A DNA stretch of 38,272 nucleotides from Lachnospiraceae bacterium (GCA_017526985.1 JAFXQR010000010.1:1-38272), one strand, 5' to 3'; shown: positions 16,722-25,794, numbered from the stretch's first letter. The notes: generated by a model not told the origin, from the sequence alone. A program made the numbers and translations.

Positions 16722-17912
16722 TTACAGATACTTCTTCAACACATCTGCCTTGTCGGTCTTCTCCCAGGGCAGATCCACATCGGTACGGCCGAAGTGACCG
16801 TATGCTGCGGTCGGCTTATAGATCGGACGGCGCAGATCCAGCATCTTGATGATCCCTGCCGGGCGCAGGTCAAAGTTTTCGCGGATCACTTCCAACAGCT
16901 TCGTCTCAGCGATCTTGCCGGTACCGAATGTATCCACACGCACGGAAGTCGGCTGTGCCACACCGATGGCATAGGACAGCTGGATCTCGCACTTATCTGC
17001 CAGACCGGCTGCCACGATGTTCTTTGCCACATAGCGTGCTGCATAGGCTGCGGAACGGTCTACCTTGGTGCAGTCCTTTCCGGAGAAAGCGCCGCCGCCG
17101 TGTCTTGCATAGCCTCCGTAGGTGTCTACGATGATCTTACGGCCGGTCAGACCGGAATCACCGTTCGGTCCGCCGATCACGAAACGGCCGGTAGGATTGA
17201 TAAAGATCTTGGTATCCGCATCCACCAGCTCTGCCGGCAGTACCGGATCCAGTACATACTTCTTCACATCAGCATGGATCTGCTCCTGTGTCACATCTGC
17301 TGCGTGCTGGGTGGAGATAACCACTGCTTCCAGACGCTTTGCCTTGCCGTTCTCATCATACTCCACACTCACCTGGCTCTTGCCGTCCGGACGCAGATAG
17401 GACAATGTACCATCCTTGCGTACCTTGGTCAGCTGACGGGTCAGCTTATGTGCCAGAGAGATCGGATACGGCATATATTCTTCGGTCTCGTTGGTAGCAA
17501 AACCAAACATCATACCCTGATCGCCTGCACCGATAGCTTCGATCTCGGCATCCGACATTTTATTCTCTTTTGCTTCCAGCGCCTTGTCCACACCCATAGC
17601 GATATCTGCGGACTGCTTGTCCAGTGCCACGATCACACCGCAGGTGTTGCAGTCAAAGCCTTTGTCGGAATGATCGTAACCGATCTCACGGATGGTATCG
17701 CGCACGATCTTCTGGATATCCACATTTGCCTTGGTGGTGATCTCGCCCATTACCAGCACCAGACCGGTGGTGATCGCCGTCTCGCAAGCCACGCGGCTCA
17801 TAGGATCCTGTGCCATCAGCGCGTCCAGTACCGCGTCTGAAATGTTATCACAGATCTTGTCGGGATGCCCTTCCGTCACCGACTCGGATGTAAATAAAAT
17901 CTTCTCTGCCAT
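16722..17912 (-). CDS. metK: S-adenosylmethionine synthetase
   Basis: A 396-residue enzyme making SAM from methionine and ATP; length is typical. Starts [19 protein letters not shown] (methionine-site histidine in GHPDK). It also has the loop [12 protein letters not shown] and the phosphate-binding box [19 protein letters not shown]. The open frame runs upstream to 18017 through the riboswitch terminator, but the ATG at 17912 is the start: AAGGAGG lies 7 bases before it and the N-terminus then matches the family. It is monocistronic and controlled by the SAM-I riboswitch, giving product feedback. Confidence 0.97.
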   Translation of the reverse strand: MAEKILFTSESVTEGHPDKICDNISDAVLDALMAQDPMSRVACETAITTGLVLVMGEITTKANVDIQKIVRDTIREIGYDHSDKGFDCNTCGVIVALDKQSADIAMGVDKALEAKENKMSDAEIEAIGAGDQGMMFGFATNETEEYMPYPISLAHKLTRQLTKVRKDGTLSYLRPDGKSQVSVEYDENGKAKRLEAVVISTQHAADVTQEQIHADVKKYVLDPVLPAELVDADTKIFINPTGRFVIGGPNGDSGLTGRKIIVDTYGGYARHGGGAFSGKDCTKVDRSAAYAARYVAKNIVAAGLADKCEIQLSYAIGVAQPTSVRVDTFGTGKIAETKLLEVIRENFDLRPAGIIKMLDLRRPIYKPTAAYGHFGRTDVDLPWEKTDKADVLKKYL

Positions 17913-17977
17913 TTGTTTGCCTCCTTTTATGGCGCTTAATGAAATTACAAAGAAGTTCTCTCCTGAAAAAAAGCCAT

Positions 17978-18009
17978 AAAAAAATCCGCTTCTCAAATAC
18001 ATAAGCGGA
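17978..18009 (-). terminator. Riboswitch-controlled terminator upstream of metK
   Basis: The minus strand shows TCCGCTT / AAGCGGA stem arms followed by seven T. The competing antiterminator is visible: AAGAGGAAC (18031-18023), overlapping the aptamer's closing 3' strand, pairs with GTTCCGCTT (18011-18003) with one mismatch. SAM binding would sequester the first arm and free the terminator. Confidence 0.88.
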
Positions 18010-18026
18010 ACATTCAAAGGCTGTTC

Positions 18027-18191
18027 CTCTTATTGTTCGACTAAAGGCTGACACCGGGAATGTCGTGTCCTTGCCATCTCGCTCAGGTTGGCACCTTCCA
18101 TCAGGCTGGGGGCTATAACTGATATGATCCCGCCCTCCGGGGTTGCCGTGGCTTCACAGGTCCTATGTACCTCCACCACTCTGAATAAGAG
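18027..18191 (-). ncRNA. SAM-I (S-box) riboswitch
   Basis: The P1 helix is formed by CTCTTATT at the 5' end (18191-18184) and AATAAGAG at the 3' end (18034-18027). The core carries the S-box blocks GGTGGAGG, GCCACGGCAACC and GGTGCCAACC in the expected order, with the P3 and P4 arms between. It controls metK through the terminator at 17978-18009. Family knowledge: SAM binding turns transcription off. Confidence 0.95.
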
Positions 18192-18217
18192 AACTTCCGA
18201 TATTCTGTTGCTTAATT

Positions 18218-18246
18218 AGGATACAATAAAGTGTGTCGCATGTCAA
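18218..18246 (-). promoter_or_regulatory. Promoter of the metK riboswitch transcript
   Basis: TTGACA (18246-18241), a 17-base spacer and TATCCT (18223-18218) on the minus strand, with a predicted start about 20 bases before the aptamer. Confidence 0.75.
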
Positions 18247-18253
18247 GCAGCGA

Positions 18254-18282
18254 TTGCATTTTTCTCTGTTCTTCGGTATAAT
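18254..18282 (+). promoter_or_regulatory. Promoter of the HD-GYP gene
   Basis: TTGCAT, a 17-base spacer and perfect TATAAT on the plus strand, predicted start near 18289, about 25 bases before the ATG. Its -35 lies only 8 bases from the -35 of the divergent metK promoter. Confidence 0.8.
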
Positions 18283-18313
18283 TTTAACATACTTGGGACT
18301 CGGGGGTTATTGC

Positions 18314-19585
18314 ATGAAACATGTCAAAACAGAAGTATTGGTGCCGGGAATGGTCGTCGCAACCGATGTCATCGCTAACGGCAAACAACTGGTTTTCCCA
18401 AAAGGCTATAAACTTACGGAACGCGCCATTGCCCGTCTGGAAGGCTATGGTATCCGAGATATCCGCATCGAAGATCCCGTTGATCTGAATATCGAAGTGG
18501 AAGAAATCCCCGAAGATGAAGTGGCAGACAGTATGCCAACCGCTGCCTCTATGGATTCCCTTTTATCTGCTTTAAGCAGTCTGGATTTTTTGCAGGAAGA
18601 AAGAACGGCCGAAGAGGCGCCTGCAGCCACACCGGACGACGGATCCGACAGCTCCGCTTCCGCCGCAAAGGAGTCTCCGAAAATCTCCGTCACGCAGCAG
18701 GAAGAGCCTTCACATTTTGAAAAGCTGAAGGCCAGCAAAGAGTTTCAATCCTTCAAACAGTCCTTTTCCAAAAATGTGGACAGCCTGCGCGCCAACCTGA
18801 ATGAGATTGTCGAAAAGAATACTCCCATCAACGTGGATCACATGATCGGTGATACCATGATGATCATCAGCAACCAGGGCAGCACCTTCGGCGTCTTTGA
18901 TATGCTGCACAACATGCGCGATTTTGACGACCTGACCTTTGCCCACAGCATGAATGTGGCTATGATCTGCAATGTATTTGCACGCTGGCTGCGTTTCTCC
19001 GAAGAAGATGTGAAGACTGCCACTGCCTGCGGGATGATGCACGACATCGGCAAGCTCAAGATCGACGACGCCATCATCAAAAAGCCGGGCAAGCTCACTG
19101 CGGAAGAATTTCGTGCGATCCAGTCCCATCCGGTGGAGGGATACCGCATTCTGCAGCCGCAAAACATCGATATGCACATCAAACTCTCCGCCCTGGAGCA
19201 TCATGAAAAATGCGACGGCTCCGGCTATCCCATGAAACTCACAGGCGACAAGATCGATTCTTTTGCCAAGATCGTTGCCATCGCGGATATTTATGATGCC
19301 ATGACCGCCAACCGTGTTTACCGAGAAGGTATGTGCCCCTTCCGCGTGATCGAGACCTTTGAAGAGGAAGGATTCCATAAATACGAAGTGGCGTATATCA
19401 TGAAGTTTCTGGAAAATGTGGTAAACACCTACATCGACAACCGCGTGATGCTGAATGACGGTCGCATCGGCACCGTACGCTGGATCAACAAACAGCGCCT
19501 GTCCAAGCCTATGTTGGAAATGACCGACGGAACATTTCTGGAACTTGGAAAAGAACGCGGACTCAGGATTGATAAGATATTGTAA
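18314..19585 (+). CDS. HD-GYP domain cyclic-di-GMP phosphodiesterase
   Basis: A 423-residue cytoplasmic protein. Residues 1-55 form a short N-terminal domain (VLVPGMVVATDVIANGKQLV), a common prefix of HD-GYP proteins. Residues about 60-130 are acidic, low-complexity linker. The HD-GYP domain runs from about 195 to 375 and keeps the metal pair H243-D244 in MMHDIGKLK, HHEKCDGSGYP with the GYP at 304-306, and IVAIADIYDAMTANRVYR. A C-terminal strand-rich segment follows. The intact motifs suggest active hydrolysis of c-di-GMP. The ATG at 18314 is chosen because the predicted transcript starts at about 18289, which excludes upstream in-frame codons; the ribosome-binding site is weak (GGGGG). It is divergent from metK and convergent with murA. 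Confidence 0.92.
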   Translation: MKHVKTEVLVPGMVVATDVIANGKQLVFPKGYKLTERAIARLEGYGIRDIRIEDPVDLNIEVEEIPEDEVADSMPTAASMDSLLSALSSLDFLQEERTAEEAPAATPDDGSDSSASAAKESPKISVTQQEEPSHFEKLKASKEFQSFKQSFSKNVDSLRANLNEIVEKNTPINVDHMIGDTMMIISNQGSTFGVFDMLHNMRDFDDLTFAHSMNVAMICNVFARWLRFSEEDVKTATACGMMHDIGKLKIDDAIIKKPGKLTAEEFRAIQSHPVEGYRILQPQNIDMHIKLSALEHHEKCDGSGYPMKLTGDKIDSFAKIVAIADIYDAMTANRVYREGMCPFRVIETFEEEGFHKYEVAYIMKFLENVVNTYIDNRVMLNDGRIGTVRWINKQRLSKPMLEMTDGTFLELGKERGLRIDKIL

Positions 19586-19590
19586 GCATC

Positions 19591-19617
19591 AAAAAAGGAC
19601 CTCACGGGTCCTTTTTT
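19591..19617. terminator. Bidirectional terminator between the HD-GYP gene and murA
   Basis: GGACC / GGTCC stem with a 5-base loop, flanked by A-run on the left and T-run on the right, so it can stop both convergent transcripts. Confidence 0.92.
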
Positions 19618-19623
19618 ATTGCT

Positions 19624-20916
19624 TTATGCCAGTTTCAGTCTTGCTTTCTGCAGCTCGTGATCGCTGCTGACCCGCTCAATCTTTGCTCCCAAGCCACGAA
19701 GTTTCACTTCAAACTCTTCGTATCCGCGCTCAATGAAGCGGGTATCTTCTACGATGGTCTCTCCCTCTGCTGCCAGGCCCGCGATGGTCAGTGCCGCGCC
19801 TCCACGCAGATCCGGTACGGAAATGCTGGCACCACTGTAACGGCTCACACCGGAGATCACAGCCATATTCCCTTCTACCTTGATGGATGCACCCATACGC
19901 ACCAGCTCGTCCACATATTTGAAACGGTTCTCAAAGATACCTTCCGTCACGATACTGGTCCCCTGCGCCAGACCAAGTGCCACGGTGATCTGCGGCTGCA
20001 TATCCGTCGGGAAACCGGGATACGGCAATGTCTTGACCTGCGTGGAGGTCAACGGCTCCGGAGCGGAAACACGTACCGCATCATCATACTCGGTGATGTG
20101 GCAGCCGATCTCACAGAGCTTTGCCGTGATACATTCCAGATGTTTAGGGATAACACCGCGTACCAGCACATCGCCGTGGGTTGCCGCAGATGCCAGCATA
20201 TAAGTACCGGCTTCGATCTGGTCCGGAATGATCGCATAATCCGTACCGTGCAGTTTCTCCACACCCTTAATGCGGATCACATCGGTACCGGCACCCTTGA
20301 TATTGGCACCCATGCTGTTCAAGAAGTTGGCCAGATCAACGACGTGCGGCTCTTTTGCCGCATTCTCGATGATCGTCTTGCCCGTTGCCAGCGCTGCCGC
20401 CATCATGATATTGATGGTCGCGCCAACGGATACTTTATCCAAAAAGATATGATTTCCGCGCAATTCCTTTGCTTCTGCGCAGATCGCGCCATGTCCGATA
20501 TCTACTTTTGCACCAAGTGCACGGAACCCTTTGATGTGCTGGTCAATGGCACGCACGCCGATATTACAGCCACCCGGCAGCGGCACTTCCGCCTGTCGGT
20601 TCTTGCCAAGCAATGCACCCACCAGATAATAGGATGCGCGGATCCGCTTTAAATACTCGTCTTCAATGATGCAACTCTCGATCTTGGAACCATCGATCAC
20701 TACCACATGCTTGCTCTGTCGGATGATACCGACACCGATGCGCTCCATTGCTTTCAACAACACATTACAGTCGGTCACATCGGGAACATTTTCTATTCTC
20801 ACAGGGTCATTGGTCATTACCGCTGCTGCCAGTATCGCAAGTGCCGCATTCTTAGCCCCTCCGATCTGTACTTCTCCTACCAGCGGAGTACCGCCTCTGA
20901 TCACAAATCTGTCCAT
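19624..20916 (-). CDS. murA: UDP-N-acetylglucosamine 1-carboxyvinyltransferase
   Basis: A 430-residue cytoplasmic enzyme for the first committed step of peptidoglycan synthesis, transferring enolpyruvate from PEP to UDP-GlcNAc. The substrate residues K22-N23 (GGAKNAALAI) and the catalytic cysteine C117 (LPGGCNIGVRAIDQH) are present. The cysteine predicts fosfomycin sensitivity, as in the C117/C115-type enzymes. ATG at 20916 with GGAG upstream. Firmicutes often carry two copies (murAA, murAB); which this is cannot be decided here. Confidence 0.96.
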   Translation of the reverse strand: MDRFVIRGGTPLVGEVQIGGAKNAALAILAAAVMTNDPVRIENVPDVTDCNVLLKAMERIGVGIIRQSKHVVVIDGSKIESCIIEDEYLKRIRASYYLVGALLGKNRQAEVPLPGGCNIGVRAIDQHIKGFRALGAKVDIGHGAICAEAKELRGNHIFLDKVSVGATINIMMAAALATGKTIIENAAKEPHVVDLANFLNSMGANIKGAGTDVIRIKGVEKLHGTDYAIIPDQIEAGTYMLASAATHGDVLVRGVIPKHLECITAKLCEIGCHITEYDDAVRVSAPEPLTSTQVKTLPYPGFPTDMQPQITVALGLAQGTSIVTEGIFENRFKYVDELVRMGASIKVEGNMAVISGVSRYSGASISVPDLRGGAALTIAGLAAEGETIVEDTRFIERGYEEFEVKLRGLGAKIERVSSDHELQKARLKLA

Positions 20917-21008
20917 AACTACTCCAATCGGTCTGCTACACCACTAAATCTTGTATACCCGCGCACAAAATCCATTGCCACTTTTTATCTCTACCGCGAG
21001 GTATATGC

Positions 21009-21060
21009 AGTTATTGTAAACAATTTCCGGCACTTCGTTTGGAACTTGCTAACAATAACT
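21009..21060 (-). promoter_or_regulatory. Inverted repeat in the 160-base murA leader
   Basis: Arms AGTTATTGT (21060-21052) and ACAATAACT (21017-21009) are perfect complements 34 bases apart, about 20 bases after the predicted murA transcription start. It may form a 5' leader hairpin. Function is unknown. Confidence 0.4.
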
Positions 21061-21085
21061 AGTATAGCTCATAAATAACGACCAC

Positions 21086-21114
21086 ATTATAATGCAAATC
21101 TCGAAAAATGTCAA
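21086..21114 (-). promoter_or_regulatory. Consensus promoter of murA
   Basis: A perfect TTGACA (21114-21109), 17-base spacer and perfect TATAAT (21091-21086) on the minus strand. The -35 sits inside a second imperfect inverted repeat (CTCGAA ... TTCGAG, about 21101-21128), which may be an operator or the end of the upstream gene's transcript. Confidence 0.9.
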
Positions 21115-21140
21115 AATTTTCTTCGAGTTAACATAAATTG

Positions 21141-22736
21141 CTAATATAGATTCACATATTTCCGCGGGTCTACCGGTGTCCCTCCGATGCGCATCTCAAA
21201 GTGCAGATGCGGTCCCGTACTGCGTCCGGTATTGCCGCTGGCCGCGATCTTCTGCCCCTGGTCCACATGCTGGCCCACGGATACATAGATCTTGCTCAGG
21301 TGCGCGTATCGCGTCTGCCGTCCGTCGGAATGATCGATAAAGATGACATTGCCGTATGCGCCGCCCCATCCCGCAAAGGTCACGGTACCACCGCAGGATG
21401 CCCAGACGGTCGTGCCGGTAGGCGTCGCCAGGTCTACGCCCTTATGATAGGTGCTGGCACCCGGTTTGGGTGCGGTACGCGGTCCGAATCCGGAGGAGAT
21501 ACGCCCACCGGAGATCGGCTTGATATAGGAAGGCGGCACCTGAGTACCTACCTCGATCACCTTTGCCACGGCTTCCATGCCGACTTCTTCATATAATACT
21601 TCCGTAGATACTTCTTCATCATTGCGTCTTGTGATCTGCGCCACCGTCTCGTGATAGCCTGCGGACGGCTGCTGCCGGGTCACTTTTTTATCCGTATACC
21701 AGCTGTCATTATAGATGTACTGCGTAGGCAGATCAAAGATGCGATTGTCCCGCGCCACCTCCGTCCAGACCACAGACAGCTGCGGCTCCGGCACAGTGAT
21801 GATCAGTTCCTGATCCACGCGTATGATGGAGTTTTCATCCTCCAGCTCATCGTTCATCGCCACGATGGCATCCAGCGGCAGTCCCACCTTTAAGGAAATC
21901 TCCGAGAGCGTATCGCCGGACTGCACCTTATAGATCTGCTGCTGTTCCTGCTGCTCCGTCAGGCGGGATTTGGCCATGGCATAGTCCATCACTTCCGCTT
22001 CCGGCAGGTAAGCCTCCACCACCTCGATCTTTTCGGAAAAACCGATATCGGTGATCCCATAGGTAAAGGCGTCAAAGCCCTGTGCTTCTTCGGTCTTTGC
22101 AAACTCCCAGCCCCGTTCTTTTTCGATCACATCCCCTGCCCCGGAACATTTGAGCAGTTCCTCTTCCTCTGCAGCAGATACCGCCCCGGCAGGCACCACC
22201 TCCGGCACCAGCACATTCAGTTCCCGGTTACAGTCTTTTACCAGATCCACACGAAAAGCACCTTCGGTATCATATACCCCAATGGTCTCCTGCAGCAGTC
22301 TGCGGGCGTCTTCGGCACTCGCCACGCTCACCATGCTGCCGCCCACTTTGATGGAATAGGCCCGGCACAGATCTTTTTTCTCTTCCTGCTGCAGCTTCTC
22401 CAGCATACGGGTCCGGATCGTTTCGTCCGCATCCACTTCTCCTACGATCATCTCTTCCCCTTGGTAGGTAAATTTCGGAATGGTGGCCAGTGATATGCCC
22501 GTCACACCTGCTGCATACTCCTTCCGCACATCACGGTAGAGTTTCTCCGCATGTGCCGGATCACTGACTTTTCCGACCTCCACGCCATCCATAAACACCG
22601 TGAAACGGTTATACCCTTCCGCGTGCCACCAGCGGATAGGGGGCAAAAGGACGAAAAATAAGGCTGACACCCAGAGTGCCACCCTTATTTTTGTTACGGT
22701 TTTGATTTTATGTATTCTGTTGCTGCGATGACTCAT
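21141..22736 (-). CDS. Membrane-anchored LysM / M23 peptidoglycan endopeptidase
   Basis: A 531-residue envelope enzyme. Residues 17-34 are a membrane anchor (IRVALWVSALFFVLLPPI). A long extracytoplasmic region follows, then a LysM domain near 267-315 (YKVQSGDTLSEISLKVG), a G5-like strand region about 320-405, and the LytM/M23 domain from about 410 to the end. The zinc ligands are in place: H431 and D435 (HKGVD), and the H510-x-H512 pair (HLHFE), so it should cleave peptide cross-links. It starts 33 bases after the coiled-coil gene with a poor ribosome-binding site and no separate promoter, so the two are probably cotranscribed. Family relatives act in cell separation, growth or sporulation. 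Confidence 0.92.
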   Translation of the reverse strand: MSHRSNRIHKIKTVTKIRVALWVSALFFVLLPPIRWWHAEGYNRFTVFMDGVEVGKVSDPAHAEKLYRDVRKEYAAGVTGISLATIPKFTYQGEEMIVGEVDADETIRTRMLEKLQQEEKKDLCRAYSIKVGGSMVSVASAEDARRLLQETIGVYDTEGAFRVDLVKDCNRELNVLVPEVVPAGAVSAAEEEELLKCSGAGDVIEKERGWEFAKTEEAQGFDAFTYGITDIGFSEKIEVVEAYLPEAEVMDYAMAKSRLTEQQEQQQIYKVQSGDTLSEISLKVGLPLDAIVAMNDELEDENSIIRVDQELIITVPEPQLSVVWTEVARDNRIFDLPTQYIYNDSWYTDKKVTRQQPSAGYHETVAQITRRNDEEVSTEVLYEEVGMEAVAKVIEVGTQVPPSYIKPISGGRISSGFGPRTAPKPGASTYHKGVDLATPTGTTVWASCGGTVTFAGWGGAYGNVIFIDHSDGRQTRYAHLSKIYVSVGQHVDQGQKIAASGNTGRSTGPHLHFEMRIGGTPVDPRKYVNLY

Positions 22737-22769
22737 AAAACTACTTTCAAAAACTCTATTCTGATAGCA

Positions 22770-25691
22770 TTACTGAGCGAGATTGCTGAGGATCCCAAAT
22801 GCATCCAGGATCGTGATGATCAGATCCGCCCCGGCCATAATGGTGGCGATGATCGCCCATATCTTCACTTTTGCGATACTGCTGGCCACATTCTGGCTAT
22901 TACTGTCAAGGTTTTCACGCTGCTTATCATTCTTCTCGTTGATGACCGCCTGCACATTACGATATACCTTAACGCTCTCTTTGTGCATAAAGTCTTCCGT
23001 CAGCTTGAAGCGCTCCTCCAGCAGACGTCTGTCCTCTTCGATCCTTGCCCGTTCTTCCTCTTCCTTCTGCGCCTTCTCCTCCGCATCGTCACGGCTGGTC
23101 AGCGTGGAATTCATCCGCTGCAGGATGCCGATCAGTTCCTTATTGTCCTGTTTGATACCGTAAATTGCAGTATCCAGTGAGGATTTCAGGGTATTCTTTG
23201 TATCATCTGATGCGCTCTTCACGTTACGCAGACTCGTTGTCAGATCCGACTGGCCGGAGAGCAGTTCCGTCAATGCCTGGCGGATCTCTTCTTCCCCTTC
23301 CCGCATCTGCGGCTGCATCTGCTGTGCCTTGATATCGGCGATGCCCTTCTTTGCCTTCTCAATGGAATCATAGATGTCCTGCAGGCCTGCCTTGGTATCG
23401 TTGCCGATGCCCTTCAGTTCCTCCAGACTGCCCTTACGCTCATCACTGGAAGTACGCAGATAGAACAATGCTTCCTTCGCACTCTTGGCATCCTGCTGCA
23501 CTGCCTCGAGCTTTTCTGCCAGTGCCTTGTTGCTCTCTTCCTGCGCCGAGCGGTCACTCAGGCCATCCACAACTGAACGCATCTCGGTCAGGCTGTCCTG
23601 TGTCTGCACATTGGACTGTGTCAGCGCAGACAATGTCTCCTGCGTCAGCTCCGAAACCTTTACCTGCTTCTGCAGTGTCTCTAAAAGTTCCTTGGTCTGT
23701 GCCGCTGCCGTCTGTGCATCCGCATCCGGCTGTTGCTGTTTCTCATAGATCTGTGCCGTCTTTTCCGATAATGCCTGCAGTTTTTCCAGTACTTCCGCGT
23801 TGTTATCTGCTTCTTTCAAACCGGTGATCTCTGCGGACACCGCCTGAATCTTTGCCAGTACTTCCGCGTTGTTATCTGCTTCCTTCAGTGAGTTGATCTC
23901 TGCAGAAACCGCATCCAGCTTATCCAGCACTTCCTGCGGAGCCTTATTGTTATCCTTCAGTGCTGCTACCGTAGCCGCTACCGCACCGATGCTCTCTACC
24001 GCAGAATTGTCCGACTTGCGTACCGCCTCCAGGATCTCCTGATTGGATACCTCCGGTGCTCTCTGTACATCTGCTGCCAGACGGGTGTTTTCTTCCTGCA
24101 ATGCAGCGATCTGTGCAGACAGTTCCTGCATCTTCGCCAGCACTTCCGCATTGTTGTCTGTCTCTTTCAAACCGGCGATCTCTGCAGATACTTCTTCGAT
24201 CTTCGCCAGCACTTCTGCATTGTTGTCCGCTTCTTTCAAGCCGGAGATCTCTGCGGATACTTTCTCGATCTTCTCCAGCACTTCTGCATTGTTATCTGTC
24301 TCTTTCAAACCGGCGATCTCTGCAGATACTTCTTCAATCTTCGCCAGCACTTCTGCATTCGTATCGACTTCCTTCAACGAGCCGATCTCTGCAGAAACTG
24401 CATCCAGCTTATCCAGCACCTCCTGCGGAGCCTCTGCCGGCTTCTCCGCAGTTCTCACATCTTCGATCTGCATGGACAGCTCTTCCAGCTTGTCCATCAC
24501 TTCCTGCGGGAGCTCTACCGGTCCGTTGTTGTCACGCAATGCTGCCACGGCTGCCGCAATGGAGCTCAGGCTGTCTTCCGTTGTGGTATTGGACTGCTGG
24601 ATGGCAAACAAGCGGTCCTGGATCGCGTTGTCCGAAGCGCGCAGTTCCTCCAGCAGATCTGCTTTGTTATCCTTATTTGCGTTTTCTGCAGAACGAAGGG
24701 CATCCAGGATCTCCTGATTGGATACCTCCGGTGCCTTCATAGCGTCTGCATTAAAACGGACAGTCTCTTCTTCCTTCGCCTTCAGGTCTTCGATCTGCAT
24801 GGACAGCTCTTCCAGCTTGTCCATCACTTCCTGCGGGAGCTCTACCGGTCCGTTGTTGCCCCGCAGAGCTGCCACGGCTGCCGCAATGGAGCTCAGGCTG
24901 TCTTCCGTTGTGGTATTGGACTGCTGGATGGCAAACAAGCGGTCCTGGATCGCGTTGTCCGAAGCGCGCAGTTCCTCCAGCTTGTCCATGATCTCCTGCG
25001 GTGCTTCCGCCGGTTTCTCCTCGGTCTTGAGCCCTGCAATCTGTGCGGACAGGTCGCTCAGTCCGCTCATCACTTCCTGTGGCGCTTCCGTATGCAGGCT
25101 GGCATTCTTCAGTTCCTCCACCTGCACGGACAATGCCTGCAGTTTGTCCAGGATCTCCTGAGGTGCCTTGGCCTCTTCCTGTTTGCTCAGAGATTCGATC
25201 AGCAGGTCGGTGGCTGCGGAGATCTCACGGATATCGTTACGGGCCCCGAGCACTTCCTCCTTGACGCTGCCCATTTCCTCTTTCACCGCGCTGATCTGCT
25301 CATGGGACTGGCGCATCTCATCCGTCGGCTGCTGCAGCGACTCTGCCAGGGTTCTTGCCATGGTCTCGTCCATATTGCTGATGGCTTCACTGACTGCCTG
25401 GTTCACCGCATCGTGCATCTCACGGGATACCTCTGCCGTATCCGCGCCGCTCTCTTTTGCTTCAATCTGCAGCGTACGCACTTTCTCTATACTTGCATCC
25501 ACCAGAGCGTACATCTTTTCGGTCAACTCGGTGTTTCGGTAATTCAGTTTCCGCATTTCCTGCAACACGGCTTCATACGCTTCCACCTGATCCTGCAGGC
25601 TCTGCATCTGTGCCGTTTCCGCCTGGGAATTTGCACGGATCAGATCCTGTGCATTATACTTTTCCGCCAATTTGTCCATGAAATTATCCAT
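22770..25691 (-). CDS. Large repeat-built coiled-coil protein with C-terminal membrane anchor
   Basis: A 973-residue protein of unknown function. The N-terminus (MDNFMDKLAEKYNAQDLIRA) has no signal peptide. Nearly the whole chain is heptad-rich coiled coil, acidic and rich in A, E, K, L and Q. A 65-residue block occurs twice (about residues 237-301 and 346-410). A 23-residue unit of the form NNAEVLxKIxxVSAEIxGLKE recurs in tandem at about 440-535 and again at about 600-640. A charged helix lies near 860-890 (EEERARIEEDRRLLEERFK), and residues about 940-970 form a hydrophobic tail (WAIIATIMAGADLIITILDAF). This predicts a tail-anchored, long cytoplasmic rod. The ATG at 25691 has AGGAG upstream. 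It is first in a transcript with the M23 endopeptidase, suggesting an envelope scaffold role. I recognise no named family. Confidence 0.85.
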   Translation of the reverse strand: MDNFMDKLAEKYNAQDLIRANSQAETAQMQSLQDQVEAYEAVLQEMRKLNYRNTELTEKMYALVDASIEKVRTLQIEAKESGADTAEVSREMHDAVNQAVSEAISNMDETMARTLAESLQQPTDEMRQSHEQISAVKEEMGSVKEEVLGARNDIREISAATDLLIESLSKQEEAKAPQEILDKLQALSVQVEELKNASLHTEAPQEVMSGLSDLSAQIAGLKTEEKPAEAPQEIMDKLEELRASDNAIQDRLFAIQQSNTTTEDSLSSIAAAVAALRGNNGPVELPQEVMDKLEELSMQIEDLKAKEEETVRFNADAMKAPEVSNQEILDALRSAENANKDNKADLLEELRASDNAIQDRLFAIQQSNTTTEDSLSSIAAAVAALRDNNGPVELPQEVMDKLEELSMQIEDVRTAEKPAEAPQEVLDKLDAVSAEIGSLKEVDTNAEVLAKIEEVSAEIAGLKETDNNAEVLEKIEKVSAEISGLKEADNNAEVLAKIEEVSAEIAGLKETDNNAEVLAKMQELSAQIAALQEENTRLAADVQRAPEVSNQEILEAVRKSDNSAVESIGAVAATVAALKDNNKAPQEVLDKLDAVSAEINSLKEADNNAEVLAKIQAVSAEITGLKEADNNAEVLEKLQALSEKTAQIYEKQQQPDADAQTAAAQTKELLETLQKQVKVSELTQETLSALTQSNVQTQDSLTEMRSVVDGLSDRSAQEESNKALAEKLEAVQQDAKSAKEALFYLRTSSDERKGSLEELKGIGNDTKAGLQDIYDSIEKAKKGIADIKAQQMQPQMREGEEEIRQALTELLSGQSDLTTSLRNVKSASDDTKNTLKSSLDTAIYGIKQDNKELIGILQRMNSTLTSRDDAEEKAQKEEEERARIEEDRRLLEERFKLTEDFMHKESVKVYRNVQAVINEKNDKQRENLDSNSQNVASSIAKVKIWAIIATIMAGADLIITILDAFGILSNLAQ
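23770..24400. repeat. Tandem 69-bp repeats inside the coiled-coil gene
   Basis: Units of 69 bases encode the 23-residue NNAEVL...GLKE module: about four to five consecutive copies near 24145-24400 and two diverged copies near 23770-23900. Bases differ mostly at third codon positions, which indicates selection on the protein. Confidence 0.75.
24461..24982. repeat. 195-bp direct duplication inside the coiled-coil gene
   Basis: The stretches 24461-24655 and 24788-24982 are almost identical at DNA level, 327 bases (109 codons) apart, differing clearly only around the codons for ALRxNN. The near-identity implies recent duplication or gene conversion, and the copy number may vary between strains. 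Confidence 0.85.
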
Positions 25692-25765
25692 TTTTTATCT
25701 CCTTTACATGGCTGGGCGTTCTTTTCTCTGAAACTCCCCCAAAATAGTAACCCAAAATCTTCTTT

Positions 25766-25794
25766 ATTTTATCAAAAATGCCATATTTTTACAA
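25766..25794 (-). promoter_or_regulatory. Candidate promoter of the coiled-coil / M23 operon
   Basis: TTGTAA (25794-25789), a 17-base spacer and TAAAAT (25771-25766) on the minus strand, about 68 bases before the start codon. Confidence 0.5.

Noticed and set aside
17913-18017. N-terminal extension of MetK into the riboswitch terminator
   Set aside because: The extension would cross the terminator stem, and the family N-terminus with good ribosome-binding site begins at 17912.
18233-18313. Upstream in-frame start for the HD-GYP gene
   Set aside because: It lies before the predicted transcription start near 18289.
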